41,255 nt of DNA from an uncultured Eubacterium sp. (GCA_900545305.1 UQYD01000016.1:1-41255); one strand, 5' to 3'. Positions 17,375-24,622 are shown, counted from the first letter of the stretch. Notes: generated by a model from the sequence alone, not told the origin. Numbers and translations: made by a program.

Positions 17375-19096
17375 ATGGAATTAAGAAGTCAGAAATTAAG
17401 AGAATTAGCCCCAGAAATTGACCCATTACGTCTTGGCACAGGTTGGAAACTTGAAGACCTTTCTAAACCACAAATTATAATAGAAAGTACATTTGGCGAT
17501 AGTCACCCAGGTAGTGGACATCTTTTAACACTTGTTGAAGAAGCCAAAAAGGGTGTTGCCAAAGCCGGTGGTTTTGGTGCAAGATACTTCTGTACAGATA
17601 TTTGTGACGGTGAATCACAGGGTCACGACGGTATAAACTACTCTCTCCCATCAAGAGATATGATTGCAAATATGATTGAAATTCACGCAAATGCTACACC
17701 TTTTGACGGTGGTGTGTTTATTGCAAGTTGTGATAAGGGTATGCCTTCACACCTTATGGCTATAGGTAGAATTAATATTCCATCTATTGTAGTTACCGGT
17801 GGTGTTATGGACGCTGGTCCAGACCTCCTTACTCTTGAACAGATTGGTAAATATGATGCTATGTGCAAAAGAGGAGAAATCACAGAAGAAAAACTTACTT
17901 TCTATAAGCACAATGCCTGCCCTTCCTGTGGTGCTTGCTCATTTATGGGAACAGCATCTACAATGCAGGTTATGGCAGAAGCTCTTGGTCTAATGCTCCC
18001 AGGTAGTGCATTAATGCCGGCAACAAGTCCTGACCTTTTGGAATTTGCAAAAAAAGCCGGTGAACAAGCTGTATGGCTTGCAAAGAATGACCTTAAACCT
18101 AGCGACATTGTAACAATGAAATCTTTTGAAAATGCTATTATGGTTCACGCAGCCATTTCAGGTTCTACAAATTCACTTTTACACATTCCTGCAATAGCTA
18201 AGGAATTTGGCATTGAATTAGATGCTGATACATTTGACAGGCTTCACAGAGGTGCTCACTATCTCCTCAACATCAGACCTGCCGGCGAATGGCCTGCTCA
18301 GTTCTTCTATTATGCTGGTGGTGTACCAACAATTATGGAAGAAATTAAGGATATGCTTCACCTTGATGTTATGACAGTAACAGGCAAAACTTTAGGCGAA
18401 AACCTTGAAGACCTTAAAAAGAACGGTTTCTACGATAAATGTCAATCTTATCTTGACAAGTGGAACTTAAAGAGAGAAGATATTATTCGCCCATTTGACA
18501 AACCATTTGGCACAGACGGTAGTATTGCTATATTAAAAGGCAATCTTGCTCCAGACGGTGCAGTAGTAAAGCACACAGTAGTTCCAAAGGAAATGTTTAA
18601 TGCCGTTTTAAGAGCAAGACCATATGATTGTGAAGAAGATGCAATTCACGCAGTTCTTACTCACGAAATTAAACCTGGAGATGCTGTAATAATAAGATAC
18701 GAAGGCCCTAAGGGAAGTGGTATGCCAGAAATGTTCTACACAACAGAAGCAATAGCATCTGATGCAGAATTAGGTGCATCAATAGCACTTTTAACTGACG
18801 GTAGATTTTCCGGTGCATCTAAAGGACCTGCTATTGGACACATTTCACCGGAAGCTGCTGAAGGTGGTCCTATTGCCCTTGTAGAAGAAAATGATTTAAT
18901 CGAAATCAGTATTCCTAACAGAGTTATAAAAGTAGTCGGTATAAATGGAGAAAGAAAAACTGACGAAGAAGTGGAAAAAATCCTTGCCGAAAGAAAAAAG
19001 GCTTGGAAGCCAAAGGAAAACAAGTACAAGAAAGGTGTTCTTAAACTTTTTGCAGACAAGGCAGTTTCACCTATGAAGGGTGGATATATGGAGTAA
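17375..19096 (+). CDS. IlvD/Edd-family dehydratase, probably acting on a sugar acid
   Basis: Family members dehydrate dihydroxy-acids or aldonates using an Fe-S cluster. The 573-residue protein has the cluster cysteines in RYFCTDICDGESQGHDGINYS, IASCDKGMPSHLMA and HNACPSCGACSFMGTA, plus ISGSTNSLLHIPAIA, KGNLAPDGAVVK and LTDGRFSGASKG near the C-terminus. AAAAGGAGA precedes the ATG. The family includes dihydroxyacid dehydratase (IlvD), 6-phosphogluconate dehydratase (Edd) and gluconate, xylonate or arabonate dehydratases. The GntP permease and FadR-type regulator favour a sugar-acid dehydratase making a 2-keto-3-deoxy acid. No 2-keto-3-deoxy-acid kinase or aldolase is in the window, so branched-chain amino acid synthesis is not excluded. 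Confidence 0.85.
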   Translation: MELRSQKLRELAPEIDPLRLGTGWKLEDLSKPQIIIESTFGDSHPGSGHLLTLVEEAKKGVAKAGGFGARYFCTDICDGESQGHDGINYSLPSRDMIANMIEIHANATPFDGGVFIASCDKGMPSHLMAIGRINIPSIVVTGGVMDAGPDLLTLEQIGKYDAMCKRGEITEEKLTFYKHNACPSCGACSFMGTASTMQVMAEALGLMLPGSALMPATSPDLLEFAKKAGEQAVWLAKNDLKPSDIVTMKSFENAIMVHAAISGSTNSLLHIPAIAKEFGIELDADTFDRLHRGAHYLLNIRPAGEWPAQFFYYAGGVPTIMEEIKDMLHLDVMTVTGKTLGENLEDLKKNGFYDKCQSYLDKWNLKREDIIRPFDKPFGTDGSIAILKGNLAPDGAVVKHTVVPKEMFNAVLRARPYDCEEDAIHAVLTHEIKPGDAVIIRYEGPKGSGMPEMFYTTEAIASDAELGASIALLTDGRFSGASKGPAIGHISPEAAEGGPIALVEENDLIEISIPNRVIKVVGINGERKTDEEVEKILAERKKAWKPKENKYKKGVLKLFADKAVSPMKGGYME

Positions 19097-19155
19097 ATAA
19101 TAGTCCACACTTTTAAATGTATATGAATATATGAGTATATAAATATGTGCAAAAC

Positions 19156-19194
19156 AAAAGCCACAAATGAATTTTTTCCTCATTTGTGGCTTTT
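19156..19194. terminator. Bidirectional terminator between the dehydratase and pflA
   Basis: AAAAGCCACAAATGA (19156-19170) pairs perfectly with TCATTTGTGGCTTTT (19180-19194), with A/T runs on each side, between two convergent genes. Confidence 0.92.
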
Positions 19195-19196
19195 CA

Positions 19197-19943
19197 CTAT
19201 TTATTTTCTTCTAATCTTCTATCCTTAATACCCTGTAAAACTATTTTTTTAGCCTCTATTGCCCTTTCTCTAGGTAAAGGCTTTGTATCCTTCAATGGAT
19301 AATCTATACCTAAATTTTCGTATTTAATTTTACCCATATCGTGATAAGGCAATACATCAAGGGCTTTTAAATTTTTTAATCCACCAATGTAATAGCCTAA
19401 GTCATAAAGGTACTTTTCGTTTTCTGTAATATTAGGCACAACAACGTGTCTTATCCAAACAGGAACTTCTTTTTCCTCAAGATATTTTGTAAAATCCAAA
19501 ATATTATCTAGTGGCTGACTACACAACTTTAAATGTTCCTGTGGGTCAATAACCTTAATATCAAGCATTACAAGGTCAGTTACCTTTACAAGTCTATCAA
19601 ATTTTTCTGTATTATCTTTTCTAAATGTAACGCCGGATGTATCAAGACAGGTATGGATATTTTTCTTCTTAGCCTTTTCAAACAAATCTGTTACAAAATC
19701 AATTTGCATCAAAGGTTCTCCACCTGTTACAGTAATTCCACCTGTTTTATAAAATGTTCTGTTTTTTTCAAACTGTTCCAATATTTCTTCACTTGTCATA
19801 TCTGTACCACCGGACATTTCCCAAGTATCTGGATTATGGCAATACAAACATCTCATAGGACAACCTTTTGTAAAAACAACCATTCTTACACCAGGGCCGT
19901 CAACTGTACCAAAACTTTCTATAGAATGAATATGACCAATCAT
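19197..19943 (-). CDS. pflA: Pyruvate formate-lyase activating enzyme
   Basis: PflA is the radical-SAM activase that abstracts a hydrogen from the glycine of PFL to make the glycyl radical. The 248-residue protein has IESFGTVDGPGVR, the cluster motif GCPMRCLYCHNPDTW (Cys28, Cys32, Cys35), GGITVTGGEPLMQ and the conserved CLDTSG strand. AGGGTGG lies before the ATG. A terminator separates it from the glycyl-radical domain gene upstream, so it probably has its own promoter (a TATACT-like -10 lies near 19990, with a poor -35). Its substrate here would be the free-standing 79-residue domain, not a loop of a full-length enzyme. Confidence 0.95.
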   Translation of the reverse strand: MIGHIHSIESFGTVDGPGVRMVVFTKGCPMRCLYCHNPDTWEMSGGTDMTSEEILEQFEKNRTFYKTGGITVTGGEPLMQIDFVTDLFEKAKKKNIHTCLDTSGVTFRKDNTEKFDRLVKVTDLVMLDIKVIDPQEHLKLCSQPLDNILDFTKYLEEKEVPVWIRHVVVPNITENEKYLYDLGYYIGGLKNLKALDVLPYHDMGKIKYENLGIDYPLKDTKPLPRERAIEAKKIVLQGIKDRRLEENK

Positions 19944-20062
19944 ACTATTCCACCCTTTCTCTTGATTAATATAAACTTACGAAGGCTAGTATACACTAAT
20001 CTATTTTTACACTTAAAATTTATATTATCAAAAATTCTTACTATTTTCAATCGCATATAGCT

Positions 20063-20094
20063 AAAAACCCTATGGACAAATATGCCCATAGGGT
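20063..20094 (-). terminator. Terminator after the glycyl-radical domain gene
   Basis: ACCCTATGG (20067-20075) pairs with CCATAGGGT (20086-20094), followed on the minus strand by TTTTT. It ends the three-gene pfl transcript. Confidence 0.85.
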
Positions 20095-20111
20095 ATAGAC
20101 AATCTAATTTA

Positions 20112-20351
20112 TTATAAAGACTGGTGGAAAGTTCTTGAAATAACTTCGTCCTGCTGAGCCTTTGTAAGTTTAATAAAGTTTACAGCGTAGCCAGAAACTC
20201 TTACAGTAAGCTGAGGATACTTTTCAGGATGTGCCTGTGCATCCAAAAGAGTTTCTCTGTTAAATACGTTTACGTTTAAGTGATGACCGTCTTTTTCAAC
20301 ATAACCATCAATTAAAGATACTAAATTATCAATCTGCTGTTCGTTAGCCAT
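20112..20351 (-). CDS. grcA: Stand-alone glycyl-radical domain of pyruvate formate-lyase (GrcA-like)
   Basis: The 79-residue protein is exactly the C-terminal domain of a pyruvate formate-lyase. It starts with the helix IDNLVSLIDGYV, continues HHLNVNVFNRETLLDAQAHPEKYPQL and carries the radical loop RVSGYAV with Gly54, then NFIKLTKAQQDEVISRTFHQSL. E. coli GrcA (YfiD) is a longer spare part that replaces the oxygen-damaged end of a full-length PFL. Here the PFL core in the same operon lacks this domain entirely, so the protein should be an essential subunit, not a repair part. AGGAGGT lies eight bases before the ATG and overlaps the stop of the 72-residue gene upstream. Confidence 0.93.
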   Translation of the reverse strand: MANEQQIDNLVSLIDGYVEKDGHHLNVNVFNRETLLDAQAHPEKYPQLTVRVSGYAVNFIKLTKAQQDEVISRTFHQSL

Positions 20352-20364
20352 TGTATATTACCTC

Positions 20365-20583
20365 CTATAAATCTTTTTCATCTCTATCCATACCATCAAA
20401 AAGTGTAGGAACGTTACAAGCCAAATTTCCCTTTGCACAATCAAGAGAAACTGTTTTATCTACATGTACACTATCCATATCCACCTTACCTATTTCATCA
20501 ACTGAAACATTAAGGTGACCACCATCTTCTGACATAAATCCGTCAATCATTGCTACAATTTCATCAATTTTAGACTGATTCAT
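20365..20583 (-). CDS. Radical-less paralogue of the glycyl-radical domain, unknown role
   Basis: The 72-residue protein begins MNQSKIDEIVAMIDGFMSED and GGHLNVSV. This aligns with the first helix and strand of the next gene's glycyl-radical domain (IDNLVSLIDGYVEKDGHHLNVNV). After that it diverges: there is no PEKYPQL, no RVSGYAV loop and no radical glycine. The C-terminal half is acidic and has two Cys (SLDCAKGNLACNVP). It starts 18 bases after the PFL core stop with a modest AAGAGTGA site, and the next gene follows after 13 bases. It may bind the same surface of the PFL core as the true domain, as a placeholder, stabiliser or competitor; that is inference. Alternatively it could be a decaying duplicate, but its intact frame and own start argue for function. 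Confidence 0.8.
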   Translation of the reverse strand: MNQSKIDEIVAMIDGFMSEDGGHLNVSVDEIGKVDMDSVHVDKTVSLDCAKGNLACNVPTLFDGMDRDEKDL

Positions 20584-20601
20584 AAAATCACTCTTTTCTT
20601 A

Positions 20602-22650
20602 TTACTTGTTTAAGTCTAAATCAATGTCAATATCGCCGTGGAAAATCTGGTCTTCCTTACCTAATGCACCAGGAATGATTGAGAATGTATCAGAAATACC
20701 ATCCTGAGCATCCTTAAATGGAATCTTAGCTACAGATGCAAGTGAAGCTACAGCACCGTGGCTATCTCTGTGGTGCATTGGGTTAGCACCTGGAGCAAAT
20801 GGCTGACCCTTCTTTCTACCATCTGGAGTAGAACCTGTGTTCTTACCATAAACTACGTTAGAAGTAATTGTAAGAACAGAAGTTGTAGGAATACCACCTC
20901 TGTAAGTGTGGTTCATCTTTACATACTGAAGGAATGTGTGAACTAAGTCTCTTGCAATGTTATCAACTCTGTCATCATCATTACCATACTTAGGGAAATC
21001 GCCTTCTACTTCGTAATCTGTAACGATACCGTCTTCATCTCTTATAGTCTTAACCTTAGCATACTTAATAGCTGAAAGTGAGTCAGCTACTACTGAAAGA
21101 CCTGCAATACCAGTTGCGAACCAACGAGTAATGTTCTTGTCATGTAAAGCCATCTGTAATCTTTCGTAGCTATACTTATCGTGCATATAGTGAATGATGT
21201 TAAGAGCATTTACGTATACGCCTGCAAGCCACTTCATCATATCCTTGTACTTATCCATTACTTCATCATAGTCAAGGTATTCAGAAGTAATTGGTCTAAA
21301 CTTAGGACCAACCTGCTTCTTACTAATTTCATCAACACCACCGTTGATAGCGTAAAGAAGACACTTAGCAAGGTTAGCTCTAGCACCGAAGAACTGCATT
21401 TCCTTACCAATTCTCATAGAAGATACACAACAAGCGATTGTGTAATCATCACCGTGGTAAACTCTCATTAAGTCATCATTTTCGTACTGAATAGATGAAG
21501 ACTCAATAGAAGTCTTAGCACAGAATCTCTTGAAGTTCATTGGAAGTCTTGTAGACCAAAGAACTGTAAGGTTTGGTTCTGGAGCAGTACCTAAGTTCTG
21601 TAATGTATGAAGGTATCTGAAGCTCATCTTTGTTACCATATGACGACCGTCAATACCTACACCACCGATTGATTCTGTTACCCAAGTAGGGTCACCAGAG
21701 AAAAGTTCATTGTATTCAGGAGTTCTTGCAAACTTAACAAGTCTTAACTTCATAATGAAGTGGTCAACAAATTCCTGAATTTCTTCTTCTGTAAATGTAC
21801 CATTTGCTAAATCTCTTTCAGCATAAATGTCAATGAAAGTAGAAGTTCTACCAAGTGACATAGCTGCACCATTCTGTTCCTTAACTGCTGCAAGGTAAGC
21901 AAGGTAAGTCCACTGAATAGCTTCCTGAACGTTAGCAGCTGGTCTTGAAATATCAAAGCCATAGATTTCACCAAGCTTGATTAATTCCTTTAAAGCTCTA
22001 ATCTGTTCAGAGATTTCTTCTCTATTTCTAATAACGTCTTCTGTCATAGTCTGACGGCAGAAGGCCTTTTCTACTTCTTTATCTTCAATAAGTCTGTTTA
22101 CACCGTAAAGAGCAACTCGTCTGTAGTCACCTACAATACGACCTCTACCGTAAGCATCAGGAAGACCTGTAATAATGTGAGCAGTTCTACAAGCTCTCAT
22201 TTCAGGAGTGTAAGCATCAAATACACCTGCGTTGTGAGTTTTTCTGTGAGTAGTGAAAAATTCTTCTACTTCTGGGTCAACCTTGTATCCATTGTCTTCA
22301 CAGGCTTTCTTTGCCATTCTGATACCACCATAAGGCTGTAAAGAACGCTTAAAAGGCTTGTCTGTCTGGAAACCAACAATCTTTTCCTTGTCCTTATCAA
22401 GGTAACCTGCACCATGGGATGTAATAGTAGAGATAGTCTTTGTATCCATATCAAGGACACCACCGGCTTCTCTTTCCTTCTTAGAAAGGTCTAAAACCTG
22501 TTCCCAAAGTTCAGATGTTGCCTTTGTAGGTCCTGCTAAAAAGCTATCATCACCATCATAAGGTGTATAATTCTTCTGGATGAAATCTCTTACATTAATT
22601 TCATTTTCCCATACACCTTTCTTAAAACCATTCCATTCTTGAATCATCAT
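20602..22650 (-). CDS. pflB: Pyruvate formate-lyase catalytic core lacking the glycyl-radical domain
   Basis: PFL converts pyruvate and CoA to formate and acetyl-CoA in anaerobic fermentation. The start is taken at the first of two ATGs at 22650, after AGGAGG; the frame to 22677 has no support. The 682 residues cover the whole ten-stranded barrel: SHGAGYLDKD, TGLPDAYGRGRIVGDYRRVALYG, the catalytic pair ACCVSSM (Cys407-Cys408), MQFFGARANLAKCLLYAINGGVDE, and TITSNVVYGKNTGSTPDGRKKG. The protein stops after FSIIPGALGKEDQIFHGDIDIDLDLNK, where normal PFLs (about 750-760 residues) continue into the glycyl-radical domain. That domain is supplied by a separate gene two positions downstream. Both active-site Cys are present, so the enzyme should be active once complemented. 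Confidence 0.95.
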   Translation of the reverse strand: MMIQEWNGFKKGVWENEINVRDFIQKNYTPYDGDDSFLAGPTKATSELWEQVLDLSKKEREAGGVLDMDTKTISTITSHGAGYLDKDKEKIVGFQTDKPFKRSLQPYGGIRMAKKACEDNGYKVDPEVEEFFTTHRKTHNAGVFDAYTPEMRACRTAHIITGLPDAYGRGRIVGDYRRVALYGVNRLIEDKEVEKAFCRQTMTEDVIRNREEISEQIRALKELIKLGEIYGFDISRPAANVQEAIQWTYLAYLAAVKEQNGAAMSLGRTSTFIDIYAERDLANGTFTEEEIQEFVDHFIMKLRLVKFARTPEYNELFSGDPTWVTESIGGVGIDGRHMVTKMSFRYLHTLQNLGTAPEPNLTVLWSTRLPMNFKRFCAKTSIESSSIQYENDDLMRVYHGDDYTIACCVSSMRIGKEMQFFGARANLAKCLLYAINGGVDEISKKQVGPKFRPITSEYLDYDEVMDKYKDMMKWLAGVYVNALNIIHYMHDKYSYERLQMALHDKNITRWFATGIAGLSVVADSLSAIKYAKVKTIRDEDGIVTDYEVEGDFPKYGNDDDRVDNIARDLVHTFLQYVKMNHTYRGGIPTTSVLTITSNVVYGKNTGSTPDGRKKGQPFAPGANPMHHRDSHGAVASLASVAKIPFKDAQDGISDTFSIIPGALGKEDQIFHGDIDIDLDLNK

Positions 22651-22671
22651 ATTTCCTCCTAAATAAAATTG

Positions 22672-22703
22672 CCACATATTGTGTGGTTAGCCTCCCCTGG
22701 CTA
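22672..22703 (-). promoter_or_regulatory. Two small hairpins in the pfl leader
   Basis: Between the likely transcription start and the ribosome binding site the leader holds TAGCC-N6-GGCTA (22688-22703) and CCACA-N5-TGTGG (22672-22686). They fill almost the whole leader of about 55 bases. They may stabilise the message or modulate translation; no known riboswitch fits this size. Confidence 0.5.
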
Positions 22704-22711
22704 CTAGATAC

Positions 22712-22740
22712 ATTATACGTTCTCAATTCCAGTCAGTCAA
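22712..22740 (-). promoter_or_regulatory. Promoter of the split pfl operon
   Basis: On the minus strand TTGACT (22735-22740), a 17-base spacer and TATAAT (22712-22717). The position fits a short leader before pflB. Confidence 0.82.
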
Positions 22741-22857
22741 TAATGTAAATATATAAACTTTTTGGAATTATTATTAGAAACTTTGTAAAAATTTATACCC
22801 TTTTGTAAATAATAATAATTATTAATTACATTGATAATATATCATATATCTATTATT

Positions 22858-22875
22858 TCGTCAATATTTTAACAA
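22858..22875 (-). promoter_or_regulatory. Possible Rex-type redox operator upstream of pfl
   Basis: On the minus strand it reads TTGTTAA-AATA-TTGACGA, against the Rex consensus TTGTTAA-N4-TTAACAA (two mismatches in the second arm). It lies about 120 bases upstream of the pfl -35 box, which is far for a repressor. A much better site stands before fucO. Confidence 0.35.
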
Positions 22876-22983
22876 GAAAAATTAAAAAAATAAAGTAAGG
22901 CTACAAAAACCACCATATATTAGCTTGTTTTTTCTAAAATAATTAATTTTCTTATGTTGATAAAATTTGTCACACAGCACAAA

Positions 22984-23013
22984 TGCACCCGAACCTTCAT
23001 TGATTCGAATGCA
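22984..23013 (-). terminator. Terminator after the flavodoxin gene
   Basis: TGCATTCGAA pairs with TTCGGGTGCA (one G-U pair), followed on the minus strand by TTTGTG. The T-run is short. Confidence 0.6.
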
Positions 23014-23041
23014 TATGTTTGTACTATATATTTTTTATTAA

Positions 23042-23455
23042 TTAAACGAGCTTTTCACCAAAAGCCTTGCATTCATCAAGCTGTTCGCCTTCTGGTGTGT
23101 TCTGGCAAATTAAAGTCTGCTTAACAGTTGCACCTGCGTCAACAGTTCTCTGTTCCCAATCTCTCATCCACTGACCGTCACCCCAGTCGTATGAACCAAA
23201 GAGGGAAACTGTCTTGCCACTAAGGTCACCTTCAATAGATGTGAAAAGACTTTCAACAGAGTCTTCTAATTCTTCAGCACCCATAGCTGGAGAGCCAAAT
23301 GCGATACTATCATAGTCGCCTAATGTAGCTGTATCAAAGCTGTCTGCCTCACTAACTACAACTTCTGCACCCTTAGCCTGTGCTCCTGCTGCAATAGCCT
23401 CTGCCATTGCCTGTGTGTTACCTGTTGTTGATGCGTAAATAATTGCTACTTTCAT
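23042..23455 (-). CDS. Short-chain flavodoxin
   Basis: Flavodoxins are small FMN electron carriers that often replace ferredoxin under iron limitation. The 137-residue protein has the FMN phosphate loop YASTTGNTQAMAEAI, a GSPAMGAEELEDS loop and GSYDWGDGQWMRDWEQRT, as in clostridial flavodoxins. AAGGAGGACAATT precedes the ATG. It follows the DUF3793 gene by 30 bases on the same strand, and both lie downstream of a DUF2325 gene with a putative metal-type operator. Confidence 0.95.
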   Translation of the reverse strand: MKVAIIYASTTGNTQAMAEAIAAGAQAKGAEVVVSEADSFDTATLGDYDSIAFGSPAMGAEELEDSVESLFTSIEGDLSGKTVSLFGSYDWGDGQWMRDWEQRTVDAGATVKQTLICQNTPEGEQLDECKAFGEKLV

Positions 23456-23485
23456 AATTGTCCTCCTTAAATTAAAACAACCTTA

Positions 23486-24031
23486 TTAATAAGCTGCTGC
23501 TCTGACGAGCTTTTCAATGGGTGTTCCTCCCATAAAAAGTTTATGATAAATGTCAGTACATTTTCTATATTTGAAGAAACTTTTTCTAGCTTCTTCTTCA
23601 TTTCCATAAACCTTCCAATACCCGTTTAAAATATAATTTTTACCACGATTTTCAATAAATCCCAATACATCCTCAATAGGATAACTAAGAAATAAACCTA
23701 TTTCATGAGGAAAATCCTCTAACTGTCTTATTCTCTCTTTTAATCTTTCAACAGCCTTTTTGCTATCCTCTGTATTGTAACCATATTGACTCATAAATTC
23801 GGCAACTCTGCCGTCAGAAAAATCCCTTTCAAGAAATTTAGGTCTATACACATAAATTAATGCCCCATTTGAATTACAGGCAAGAGATTCAATATAAACA
23901 CCCATAGGGTTAAACATTTTATTGTTTTCCTCTATTTGCTTATCTATATTATTGCCTTTAAAAGTAAAAATATTTCCACTTTTAATTCCTCCAAGGGTAG
24001 GTGCAGCAAAATGTATTAAAGCTTCTTGCAT
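23486..24031 (-). CDS. DUF3793 family protein
   Basis: The 181-residue protein matches my recollection of the DUF3793 family, common in anaerobic Firmicutes next to flavodoxins and iron-related genes; its biochemical role is unknown. Visible features are HFAAPTLGGIKSGNIFTF near the N-terminus, ALIYVYRPKFLERDF, HEIGLFLSYPIEDVLGFIENRG and KSFFKYRKCTDIY, with no signal peptide or membrane helix. AAAGGAGATT precedes the ATG. A role in iron-limited redox metabolism is inferred from its neighbours only. Confidence 0.75.
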   Translation of the reverse strand: MQEALIHFAAPTLGGIKSGNIFTFKGNNIDKQIEENNKMFNPMGVYIESLACNSNGALIYVYRPKFLERDFSDGRVAEFMSQYGYNTEDSKKAVERLKERIRQLEDFPHEIGLFLSYPIEDVLGFIENRGKNYILNGYWKVYGNEEEARKSFFKYRKCTDIYHKLFMGGTPIEKLVRAAAY

Positions 24032-24201
24032 ATATTAAATCTCCTTTCTGTAAATTACACTCTTTACTAAACACAAATTTTATTTTAGATAATTTTCGCT
24101 ATTTTATACAGCAATCATATTTGATGTTTATTTGTATGATAGAATGAAGGTAAAAAACAATGTATTTTTATTCGCTGTATTCTATGTATTTAGTAAATTA
24201 A

Positions 24202-24486
24202 TTAGCAACCACAGTACTGGCTTAAAATCTTCTTTAATGCTGTTGCACTAGAACTATGTGAACGAGCAATTTCGATATTATTTTTACCAGCAGTCTGAGT
24301 AGCTGTCACAATCATCTTGTGACATACAGTGTTTGTAAATAAAATCATTAAATCTGGTCTACCTATTTTTTCTCTTAAATTACTACTAGGCTGAGTGAAT
24401 ACCTTTGCCTTGCATTTATAATTTTTACATAAATCTTCGTATTGGCGAATCATCTTGTCGTTTCCGCCTACTATAACCACACTCAT
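24202..24486 (-). CDS. DUF2325 family small protein
   Basis: The 94-residue protein begins MSVVIVGGNDKMIRQYEDLCKNYKC, a Rossmann-like start typical of DUF2325. It continues PDLMILFTNTVCHKMIVTATQTAGK and ends ILSQYCGC with a Cys pair. AAGGAGG lies eight bases before the ATG. These proteins often stand near iron or manganese transport and flavodoxin genes; a metal-sensing or regulatory role is suspected but not known. Upstream are a strong promoter and three evenly spaced palindromes, so expression is probably tightly repressed by a DNA-binding regulator not in this window. Confidence 0.75.
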   Translation of the reverse strand: MSVVIVGGNDKMIRQYEDLCKNYKCKAKVFTQPSSNLREKIGRPDLMILFTNTVCHKMIVTATQTAGKNNIEIARSHSSSATALKKILSQYCGC

Positions 24487-24502
24487 TAAAATACCTCCTT
24501 GA

Positions 24503-24585
24503 GTTAGTCTCGGCTAATCCATATGTCAATTAAAAGTTAGCTTACGCTAACATATACTTTAAAAATATAGTTAGCTTTTGCTAAC
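24503..24585. promoter_or_regulatory. Three phased GTTAGC-N4-GCTAAC operator boxes
   Basis: Box 1 is GTTAGT-N4-GCTAAT (24503-24518), box 2 GTTAGC-TTAC-GCTAAC (24536-24551) and box 3 GTTAGC-TTTT-GCTAAC (24570-24585). Their starts are 33 and 34 bases apart, close to three helical turns, so a regulator would sit on the same DNA face. Box 3 lies directly downstream of the -10 element. The half-site resembles the GTTAG/CTAAC arms of IdeR/DtxR sites, but the spacer is longer. No such regulator is encoded in the window. Confidence 0.75.
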
Positions 24586-24593
24586 TTGTGTTT

Positions 24594-24622
24594 ATAATAC
24601 CATAGCATTTATCCTTTGTCAA
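24594..24622 (-). promoter_or_regulatory. Promoter of the DUF2325-DUF3793-flavodoxin region
   Basis: On the minus strand TTGACA (24617-24622), a 17-base spacer and TATTAT (24594-24599), placing the transcription start at the edge of the third operator box. Confidence 0.82.

Larger units (their letters stand above)
22741..23041. other. AT-rich gap between the pfl promoter and the flavodoxin gene
   Basis: No gene is visible. The stretch is very AT-rich. It holds a degenerate Rex-type dyad at 22858-22875 and the flavodoxin terminator at 22984-23013. Confidence 0.6.

Noticed and set aside
17375..19096. Firm assignment as IlvD of branched-chain amino acid synthesis
   Set aside because: No other ilv or leu gene is nearby, and the operon partners point to sugar acids; the call was kept at family level.
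20584..20601. Frameshift or premature stop breaking a normal PFL gene
   Set aside because: After the core stop the next two genes each have their own start and spacing, the domain sequence is duplicated in part, and the complete radical domain starts at its natural boundary. A single base error cannot restore one chain.
22978..23013. Copy of the modular hairpin repeat near the flavodoxin gene
   Set aside because: The dyad TGCATTCGAA/TTCGGGTGCA lacks the ATCGGA...TTCACTG unit and is placed as an ordinary terminator.
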